This document shows, piece by piece, positions 19,901 to 31,300 of a stretch of 64,000 nucleotides of DNA. The notes below the pieces were generated by a model that made no database searches, was not told where the DNA came from, and was given only the letters and a program-made list of their open reading frames with translations. The stretch's first letter is position 1, and every line of letters begins with the position of its first letter. The stretch is from Pagrus major (Eukaryota > Chordata > Actinopteri > Spariformes > Sparidae): the NCBI RefSeq assembly GCF_040436345.1, contig NC_133223.1, positions 19,259,113-19,323,112 of the forward strand, in the 5' to 3' direction. The translations under genes were made by a program, and so were the position numbers.

Positions 19901-21853
19901 ATGGATTTAGAGAGTAATGCACACCACTTGCAATAACATTAGTAGTTAAAAAAATAAAAATAAAATTATAAAAAAATAAATACAAGCAATAACAAAACAA
20001 CAATAAAGATAAAATATGACATGTAAAAGATGATTTTTAAATGTTAATAAAATGGAATAACACAATAATAACAAAACAGTAAAATATAAATACAAATCTA
20101 TGTAAAATATAGATATATAAAATGGAAATGATAAAAAACAAGTATATAACATTAATATATGCATAACATTAAAACCATAAAATTGTAAGACGCTACACAA
20201 AAGCCAGACTGAAAAAACTGAAGTACATGGAGACTTGTTTTAAACCATAGAAAAATCATCAACAACAAAAACATAAAATGGCTCCATATAGCTCATCCAG
20301 CTCCATCCCAAATGTCAAATTTGAAAGGCGTTATTTATAACTTTGAAGCGCTGTCGAGCTTATGCGCCCACTTCACACAGGGTGTGCGCTAACGCTCTTA
20401 GCTTAGCAGCTAAAGCGAAGATTTCATCTTATGAAAATGTGTAAATCCTGTCAATCAGTTTGACATCTTGGGACTTGTGGAGACTTGAATAACACCAGAC
20501 GAGCTGTATGGAACCGTTTTATGTTTTTTTCAAATGTTTTTTAATGTTTTAAAACAAGTCCCCATCTACTTAAGCTGCTTAGGAGAACGCTGTTTTGCTG
20601 TGAAGCTCCAGAAACGTTTTGCAGACTACAAAACTTCACACAACCTTCCATCGGCATGGTGGTGATTAGGTAACGATGGAATTTTCTTTTTTAGGTGAAT
20701 TGTTCCTTTAACCCACTTTCATTGTGATATGAGAAAGAGTGTAGATGATTCAGGAAAGCCACGGGGCTGGGTTTGAAGCTGAGCTCACAGTCTGTATGGA
20801 ACATATTCAAAGTCCCTGCTTACTCTGTGTAGCAGCTCCATGTTTTTATGGCTCCATATCCAGAGGAAATAGTCTTATTTCCACGTCTGTTCGGGAGCTT
20901 AAATCATTCATGTTGTCAGTTTTGCAGCCGTTTCCTTCCACCCAGCAGCATATGTTGACTACTTGATTGTGCATCACATTTGTTTTATTTTGATGTCTCA
21001 GGTGTTCATTTAAATTTTGTCAGGTTTAATAATGCATTTTTCTCCCCTCTTACTCTGATGTATTGGTGTTTATCACATCATGAATATGCATGAAAATAAC
21101 ACATTAGCCTCCCACAGAGCCTGAAAACAGTATTTTTACTCTAATGGAGAGGTGGGAGGTTAGATTTAATACACGTGTATTTACAGGCTGATGATTTAAA
21201 TACTGCTACAGACCAATTAGGTTTGGCACCGTGAATTATTGCTCCATGCGCCAAAGTGTGTCTTCGTATGTGAGGCGGTGAATGTCTCAGGTTCACAGCC
21301 GAAAAAAGAAAATCTTTTGTTTTCAAGCAGCTGTCAGCGGGTGGCACAGCTGCAAGCCAGCGAGAGGGAGGAGAGTTATTGACAAAAAGTTTGTGCGTGT
21401 GTGCGGTGATGCGCTTTGAAGTGTGTGCTTGTCAGTTCCAGAGAACATATTTTAGTGTTTTTGTGAATTTGCAGGAGGTCGGTAGTGAAACGAATACAGA
21501 CAAGTTTATTTCATGTTTTTTGTCAGAACTTGATTTTTATTTTTCAGTGACTTCCTATCACCCATTACAGTTTTAAAACATAAAGATGAGTAAAACATAA
21601 AAAAATCAATAAATGAAATTGTAAAATAAGATAAAATATTAAAAAACACATAAAGATACTACTATCTAACTGTATCTAGGTTGAGGGATAGGAGAGTTAA
21701 CCTTTCCTTCGTGTGTGTGTGTATGTGTGTGCGTGCGCGTTGTCGACCCTCAGCCTGTGTCATGAAGTTGCTTCACACTCTCACCAGCCAGTCGGCTCCA
21801 GTTCTGTCTTGTGCCTTCTCCTCTGATGGAGAGCTGGTCGTCTCAGGGTAAGA

Positions 21854-21914
<61 letters not shown>

Positions 21915-22300
21915 AGAGAGACACACAGACACACAGACACACACGAGCAGCACTAATAAACACCTCCCGCGTTCGGTAACTGAATATTGACTTTTGTGGC
22001 AGTCGGGCTGACGTTCTGTAATGTCATTTGCTGTATTATTTGCATGAAATCACTCGCTCATTTGGGGCGAATTAGTTTTAAATTAATCTCTCCTCCATGT
22101 TGAAAACGCGCCTTTTTTTTCCTCAGTGCTGTAAACAGCAGATGCCACTGCTGAGCACCGATCCTGCTGTTCTCTCTATCGGCCACAGGAGGAGTGTGTT
22201 ATCTGGCTTCAGTTCAAACAGAGTGAAGGTTAATCTGTGCTCTGTTTGTAGTGCTTTTGTTTGACTAGAGGCCAATTTTCATCTTTTATTGTTATTATTA

Positions 22301-22338
<38 letters not shown>

Positions 22339-25300
22339 GTTATTATTATTGTTGTTGTTCTATAATCAGAGGTGGGAAGTAACGACATACAAATGCTCAG
22401 TATTTTTTGAGTATACATTTTTAGCTTTTTATTTATGCTCCACACATTTTAACACAAATATCTGTACTACAGATTACTACTCCTTACATTTTCAAAACAG
22501 GTTCCCTGCTTTAGTTTTAATGCATTTTAGGGGAATCATTGATTATTTTTATTTTGCATCATTGCACGGCGCCTTCCCAACATCACAAGACTGATTTCAA
22601 CCTATCAGCAGACGTAGCAAGACGAAACCGACAGAGAGTGGGAGTTTAATGTGGAGAAAAAGCTTGTAGTGTTATAGTGTCTCGTATCTGCAGAGATCCT
22701 CCAGCCCACTGTCTGGATTTTTTTATTTTCTCACTTTGTTGCTGTGCTCGGGATGCTTTACCAACCCAAAATGTCGGTATTTGACGTCCTGGGAACGAGA
22801 CTCAACAATCAGCTATCTTTCTGGTGCGTTTAAGAACAGCTGGGACAAATCTTACTAATTCTACCTTCAATACTTAGTTTATTACACATCATATTACTTT
22901 TGTTAATATGATGTGAGCTTCAGTTAGCACAGAAATGGCCGGTAAATTGTCCTTCAGAGGAATACTTTTTACTTGTATACTTTGAGTACATTTCAGAGCC
23001 TGTACTTAATTACTTGTTCTTGAGGAAAAGAGTCTTTGGGTTTTGGGCTGTCGGTTGGACAAAAGAAGCCATTTGAAGACGTTACTTTTGACTTGAGATG
23101 AGCATTTTTCACAATTTTTTGTCATTTTATGGACTAAACAAATCATTAATTGCGGCCCTAATGCATACTGATGTTAAGGTTACACAAAAAGGGCCCAAAT
23201 GCAGACAAAATGCAAGCTTTGCTGAAAAATTGATAATAAAAACAGGCAGCAGGAAAAACAATGAACCAAGGAAATACAAAACATTCAAAAACGAAAGTAC
23301 AAACAAAAAAAATGTGGGTAACTCGGGCAGGAACACAGGTGAAACACAAGAAACAAACCCAGCGCAAACACCGGGAACAACACAGACAAACTGACAAAGA
23401 GAGCTGACTTAAATACACAGGAAGCTAATCAGGAACAGGTGAAACTAATCAGGACAATCACAAGGAAGGAAAACAAGACAAAGACAGGAAGTAAGAAAAC
23501 ATGAGACATGAGGAAGAACTTTACAAGAGATTCTCCAAATGAAGCTGACTGTTTACTCTCATTATTCAACAGCTCAGTGGATAAAAGCGTTGCAGTATAT
23601 GATGCGGTAAGTAAAACACTTTGTTTAGCTTTGCTGCTTCAGTTAACAGTGACAGAGGCGATTTCCAAACAATAAATCACAGCCACAGTAAACACAGAGA
23701 TGCCAAACATTCCTGTTTTGTCCATGTTTGTTTGCACCGTTTACAGAACCTGGGAACCCTGCTCCACACTCTGAAACAGCACGACAGGTAAATGACCCGA
23801 CCTCCCGCTGCCGTGCAATCTCAGCAGCCATCAGACAAACAGCAGAAAAGAAATCCCAGTGTTTTTAGATCAAAATTTGTGATTTTTGCCTGATTAGCTT
23901 CTCCCAGAAGCACTGGGTGCATGCGGTGATGCAATAGTATATTCTCCAATGCTGCTTTCCAGACAGTCATTGAAGTGGCACCGCAGGTAGGCACCAGCAG
24001 AGCTTTGAAGTGCATGAAAGGATTTAAGATACTGTACGATCTAAGACTCTTTTTTTTATTTTATTTTATTTTTTTTAAGGGTAGATTGAACCTGACTTTA
24101 AAAGCTGATCTCTTCCTGTGCCAGTTTTAGTCTGTCATGCACACCCTTCACACTTCTGCTCCTCTTCCACTTCCTCCTCCCTGCAGGTACGTGACTGCTG
24201 TTGCTCTGTCTCCCACCATGCCGTGGATTGCAACCGGCTCCATGGACAGAAGCGTTAACGTGTGGAGAATAGGAGATGGAGTCAGCACCACCGGTAAATA
24301 CTTAGCGGGGAGTTGTTTAGGTTGGCGCTTACAAATGAGCAATCACTCCACTTTTTTAAAACAGACTGTTTGCAGTGGTTCAAAGCCCAGAAGCCATTCA
24401 GAGTGCCAAAGCCTCCCAAAAGAGTGTTTTGGGAGATATCCAGCAGGAGAAGCTCCCATTACATGTGCGTTGCTGTCTGGCTACGGTGTCTAGAGGAGGA
24501 ATTGTGATTGATGTTTATTGGTGCAGCGGGCCAAACTACCACTGAGCCTCAGAGAGCTGTTGTTATGGAGGTGAATCCTCTCAAAAAGCCAACATGAAAG
24601 AAAATATTTGGAATACTAAATGAAAAGGTGCAATCGTCAGACATCTGGAGGCCTTGAAGCTTCATCGGGGCAGCTCCCCAGCTGCCATTAGTCAGGCTCA
24701 TGTTGACAAAGCAAATTCCATCTCAGTGAAGATCGGCCTTTTTTGTATGTCTCTACCTTGCTCTCTCTCTTTGTCTCCCTTTTCCTTTAATCTTGTTTCT
24801 TCCTCTCCTTTCACATATTAAAGTTATTCTCTTTTATGTTTTTCTGCAGCAGCTGAATCAAAGGAGACAACGTGCCAAGGTAAATAAATGCATCACTCAT
24901 CCGCCGATATCTTTAGTTACACTTTGAGCTAAAAAAAAACCCACTGCTGTTTTATTTGAATGTGACTGGTTCAGATATCAGAGTCTTGTTCAGGTGTTTG
25001 GGAAATTTAATGTCTCGATCCATGGAAAGCATTTATTGTTGTAGCGCACTGTCGCTTATTTTTATTTATTTTTTCTCGTGTGCTGTATACCGTGTTGTGT
25101 GAACCCAACAAAGGTGCTTCGGTGAAGCTAATGGGATCCAAAAAAAAAAAAAAAAATCAAATGAAATAGCTACCGTCTGGCGTTAAAGGATAAGGCTGCA
25201 ATTATTCAATGTTTTTCCTAATCCCATGAAAAGACTGAAACCAACAATGTGTCGGCCTGTTTCTCACCACTTCCACAAGCCCATTTGCTCCGACTGAATT

Positions 25301-28300
25301 GTTTAAAACGGGTCACACATATATAGTTTCATTCTCAAATGATCCCATTAACTGTTTAATGGATTGCTTTGAAATTTGGTGCAAGCGTTCTTGTCCCCTC
25401 AGGATTTAGAGGAAAAATACCATGGTTTATGAATAAAATTAATGACATTCCCATCAGCCACAGCTGTACTTTGTGTTTAGTGCTGATTTAGCAAGTGTTA
25501 GCATGCTAATATGCTTAACCAAGATGGTGGAGATGAAGCATATTAGCATGCTGAGTCCCAGTGCCTGTCAAGCCAAAGTATTGCTACATAGAGCAGCTAG
25601 CTGTAAACATTTGCTACTGTTGCTCTCTGCTAGCAGAGCAGGAAAAAAAGCAGTGCAAGATATGACTAACTGGTCACCAAAATTGTATTTAAATATCCCC
25701 TACACAACCATATTACACCCTTTTGTGGCTCCAGAGGAAACTGTATGTTCCTTCCTGTGATGTCACTCAGTGGCTAAATGGCATTGTGGGTAATGTAGGC
25801 ACTAATTTTGAAAAGCAGTCCACTGGTCTAACATTGCACTCCTATAACACGGATGGACCCAAAATGGACAGTTTAAAAAATATGATCAAAATCGATACAG
25901 CAAAACCAGAGATATAATTGTCTTTATTTGACGCATTGTTCTTCTTTTCAGAACCTGGTGCCTACATTACCCACAATGCAACTTAGCCACTGGGTGACAT
26001 TACTGGAGGCAGCTTCCTCTGGAGCCACAAACGGCTTTATTATAGTTTTCTACATATGCAGTAGTGCTCCCCAAGACTTGTAAACACACTTTAATGTGGA
26101 GTTACCCTTTAAGTCACTTAATTAGACCTCCTCTCTAAATAAAAGGCTTGATTGACATCTTTCTCTCCCTCCGGGTAGTTTAGTTCTGATGCACCTGTCA
26201 AGCTTATTAGTGCACAGAGTGTGATGAGTGTGAACTCATCAGGGGGTCTTTAGTTCAAAGAGTTCAAAGCCTCAGTTTCAAATGAATAGAGTGTTGATCT
26301 GACATCAAGTCTGGAAGTTTCTTCTCGATACGAGCTCGGTTTTTTATTGAGGTCTACGGCGCACAGAAATAAGCTGTCAGGCTTCAGCTGACAAAACATA
26401 TTAATCAGTTCTTTTAGAAAACCAGACTTCTCCTGTGAATAACAGAGGTGATGAGGAGAGCTTCACATGTGCGTCTGTCCAAGTAATTAAGCAGCACAGT
26501 CTGCAGTGAAGCTCCGTGAGGTTTTCATGCTTTTGGCAAACTGTTTCCATGACTCAGCCTCCTAGACTGGGAGACTCCACACTCTATCAGAGTCAGGAGG
26601 TGGTGTTACTCCGCTCAGTGTCCTGCAGACCAAATAAGTGGAGATTTCCACTCAGTGCATGTGCAACTGTGCTTGGGGCAGGATTCTGTTTTTTGTTGCA
26701 TAGTTGTACTCTTGCCCAAAGAAGGAGAAATCACTTTTAAACAACATGGCAATTTCTGTTTAGTTTTTTTGTTTTTTTTAAATAAATGACCCCATGTTGG
26801 CCCCATGTTGACGATTATGGATATTTCCAGTGCAGCTGCAGTAGAGGGCAATGAGAGCACATTTTTATGTTAGTGGTTTGCAGTGGCAGTCAGCTGATTA
26901 GTCCACCTCTTTGGTTTGGACTGAAATATCTAAACAACTCCTGGATGGCTCAAGGTTTAAAGGGACAGTTCACCCCAAAATAAAACATACATCCAGATTG
27001 TTTTGTTTGATTTGCTGAGAATGTTTTTTTTTGTTTTTTAGAAAAGTAAGTAGCCACGCTAACTGCAGTGAATTAAATTCCAGTGGAAATAAAAACAAAA
27101 GATATGAACATTTGAATCCCTTTCTCTGTGAGGAAGTCAGTTGCATGAGCCCCCTCTGCTCAGGTTATCAAGCAAGGCACTCTTTGTCGATGCTAACATG
27201 GAAGGTTACTGCTTTAGAGCAAATATCCATGTTTCCACGTGCACAATCAATAAACTCAAGCCCAGCCATTAAAGCTGCACAACACAGCCACGCCACCAGC
27301 CGTTGCTGTTGCAACTAACGCCCCATGCTAACCCCCTTTTCCCTGCCAACCTGGGAAAATTCCTCCTGAGTGCAGCTGTCTTGTGTTATCCTCCATGCGC
27401 CACATGCCCAGGGCTGCATTGTCCCTGCTGTAACCCACGAAAAGACATTATCGTCTGGACACACAGCAGGAAAAGGCGAACAAACGGAACTCATAGCAGC
27501 TCAACACTCCAAAAACATTCATTGCAGGAACTATTTTCTTTCTACCAAACAACACCCGACAACCATATCTTTCCACAGAATGGCCGAGAGGCTAGTTAAC
27601 CAAGCAACAATCTAGCTAACGTCATAGCTGAGACGAAGAGGACGACATTAATGTATATTTTCTGTGGATTATCTTGAGTTACTGGGTCAAGAGACATTGC
27701 TGTTGAGGTTTTTTTGGTTTTGTTTGAGGTTTTTTTTGGCGCTTTGAGCTCCACAAGCTGAGTGCGATCTAGTTCTATTACGTTCGAGAAAAGGCAGACA
27801 TCTCTTAGGCTTATATCTCCAAACTTGGCAACTCACACCAAAGTAATCTAGACAGATAAATAGCACTACAGCTAAGATAAAAAATATGTATTTTGGATTT
27901 TGGGGTGAACTGTCCCTTTTTTAATATTTACCTTCCTGGACACTCGACACAAAGATGGTGGAGGAAAAATACGCATTGATCGGTGAGATGAGGTGAGGGG
28001 GGCTAACGCTAACATGTGGTTAGCGTGGTAATGAGCAACACCTCCCAGTCGTCAGGGTTATCCTTCACGTGGCTAATGATGGGCGATGGGAACCACGCGG
28101 CTGCTGTGGGGTGTCATTAACGTTGGCGGCTCACAACAGGCCAGTTTATCTGGGCCTCGTATGATAAATGACGGCCGCTCGCTCCCATAGTGTCACGTGA
28201 AGGTTGATGAGCCGCATGCTGGCAACACAACGCTGGGTTTAATTTTCTTTTCTTTGGCAGGGCAAGGATCAGTGTGTGTGCGTGTGTGTGCGTGTGTGTG

Positions 28301-31300
28301 CGTGCAGGAAAGTAATTGTCACCCTCCATATCAGCACTGAGGGAGTGTGTCCTTTTCTGTGGAGTGTGAGGGGAAATTGTTTGTTTGCATCAGATAAGTT
28401 GTGTTGCAGGAGACGGGGGTATAATAGCAGAGCACTTCCTCCCTTCCTGTTGTACGTTTTTGCAGGAAGGAAGTTGCCGGGTCACTCCAGGCTGCTGCTT
28501 GCTGATTGGTCGGAGGAGGATGTGCAGACTTGGCTGTGCGAGGAAGGACTGCAGGAGCTCGTCAGCATCTTTAAAGCCAACAACATCGACGGAGCAGAGC
28601 TCAGCCGGCTGAACAAGGAAACGGCCGCCGAGCTGGGAATTGGTGAGGACGGAATGTAAAACGCAGTCATGCACATGAGTGTACAGTACACACACACACA
28701 CAAACACACACACACTCTCACAGGGACGCTGGTTTTCAGTGTTTTTGTAGGGATTTACAGTTTGATCCTAAAACATGACAAGCTCGAATCGGATAGTGTG
28801 ATATAAGCCTCTTTTTATCGATGCTCTGATTTATTTTTTTTCCCCCCAAGCACACCCAACTCTCCCCCAAATAGTGATCTGATTCATGGACGTGAGGCTG
28901 CAGCTTTTCTATCTGCTTATACAATCACAAATCATGCTGCGAGGACAGGAACCCACAGGATGACCTTTACGTCACAAACAATGATAATCCCTCTGAAAAT
29001 AAGATTAGTCCTCTCAGGGTCGTCCAAGGTCTCGGTGTGGAGAGTCACTGTACAAACAAAAATATGGCTCCAACACTAAAGTACAGCAGCAAACAATGTA
29101 CAAAAGTCAGCATCATTTTCTCCACTGAGGCAATCTGTTATGGTTAGCTTAGCTTATTTTAGCTTTTAACAAATTAAACAGCTGTGAGATATAAGATGTA
29201 ACGTGTTAATGAATGAGCTTTAAAAGTGCTTTTAGGGGATTTTGTTACCCTGACACAGAGCCAGGCTAGCTGTTTCCCCCTGTTTCCAGTCTTCATGCAA
29301 AGCTAAGCTAACCGACGTTTTCACATTTACTATACGGATATGACAGTGGTATCAATCTTCTTATCTTGCTCTCGGCAAAAAAGTGATTAAGTGTGTGTCC
29401 CAAAATGTTGAACGATTCATTAAAGGAGAGATGACATTTTACTTTAAAGGGGCACTATGTAGTTTTGGAGAAGAAATTCAAACTCAGAATTTTAATATTT
29501 ACAATATGAACAAGGTAATTAGACAAACCATAACTGAATAAACTGAAAATAATGTCCCCAGAACACTGTTTGAAGCTAGAAAGGTGGCAGGGTCTGCCAC
29601 ATATAAACAAAGTAAAACAGTATGAAATTGTGTTGTCCTTTAAGGTCAGTTTATTTGTTCAGTTTATTCAGTCATGAAAACGAAGAGAGTTTGTTTAGGC
29701 ATAAAAATCTTTCTCTTCTAATTAACATGTCTTCCCCAAAACTACATAGTGCACCTTTAAAACATTTCAAAAATAAATCAACATTATCAACAAATTGTGA
29801 AGAAACAACCGTGCTGACATCCACTGAAGTTAGAATGCTAACCAGCTAGCCCCGTCTTGCCTCGTAATACCATTTGTACCAGCAGGAGGCAGTAGTCACC
29901 ACATTATAGGGATAATTGCAAAAAAAGCGTGAGTATCAGTCGATGCATCGATATCAGATTTCTACACTCCCTAATATCGGTACCGGCCCCAAAAATCAAG
30001 TATTGTTCAGACGCTCATAACCATTTTAAAATGCACCTTTGATCGGCATGTGAGTGACTCAGTTGCGCACAAAAATCACACACAATTAGTGAAATTGACG
30101 AAAAGCCTTCTGAATAATGTTCTTCATTGTTAGAGCTGATCTCTCACCTCTTCTTCTTCACACAGGTCTCTCTTGTTCGTCCTCGCTGCTGATTAAAACC
30201 TAATCATTTTCCCTTACAATAACACATTTTGGGGATTTTTTTATTGACCTTGTGTTTTGTGTCCTTGTTGCAAATTTGAGTGCTTTCAATGTTTCAAGAA
30301 GCGCTATCTTGAATTCTAAATGACAGACACATATTTTAAGGGGAATTTAACAGATAGTCGAACGCTTAGAGAAGCTGTTTTTACTCTGATTACGGTTACT
30401 TAGTGCCAACTGTAATCATGTAACGAGCTTCATCACAATCACGATAATAACGACCTTATTGACGTCTGTTGTGTTTGCTTTAATTGGACAGCGGTAGACG
30501 CAGTTAAAAAACAAGAGTAAAGACAACTTCCCTCGGCTGCTGCTCAGCGATGCAGAGCATGTCCGCTGGACTGAGCGGCTCTCTTCCATGCGTTCAGCAT
30601 GGAGGACGGCTCTCATCATTACCACAGAACGAGGACAGAGGAAACGTCACATTTCCTGTCCTTTTTGTGCTGCGCAACCAACAGCGATGATTTTCCATGC
30701 ATGCTGTTAGTTTAAACGTGCGCACGTGCATAGACACACACATGCCCACGCGCACACACAGTAAATTAGATTCCAGCGCACTTCACTTGATGAAATATTC
30801 ATGAATCTTTGAGTAAGAGGAGGGGAAAAAAAAGTTCCACTCGGATATAATTCAGTGTATCTCTGCGGAGACAGCCTCATTCTGCAGTTTTATTGTGGCG
30901 TCTCATCAAATTATCAATCTAAATGTAAAGTGGACAGTATAGCACTAATGGCTGGTGGGAACTTATGGAAACCTTAAACCCCGTACAGCTGTTAAGTGCA
31001 GTTTTTCTATCCAGGATTAGTTCATTGGATGAATCAGAGAGCTTAATGGGTTCAACGTGTTTCGCCGAGAAGACGTTTTGATTAAGCACTATCACTTTTC
31101 CCCGAAGGATTCAAGCTACTTGTGATTGCGACAGCAGGCCTCCACTCCGCTGCGTCTGTCTGTTTTAAACTCGAATGCAGGATTTTCAGGGCACTGAGTT
31201 CACGGTAAAGAGGTAGCCACATTCTTGATGCTTTCCTCCCTGCGTCTCTGCTTCCTGCTCTGTGAATGAGTAAAAAAAAAAAATCACGAAGGTCTGATCC

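Larger units (their letters stand above)
24880..28465 (+). other. WDSUB1 intron 8, repeat-rich
   Basis: Non-coding. Holds a diverged repeat with 'agcatgctaa'-type motifs (about 25340-25640), a foldback repeat (25720-26114), a TTAA element (26957-27924) and a GT microsatellite (28272-28306). Confidence 0.7.
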
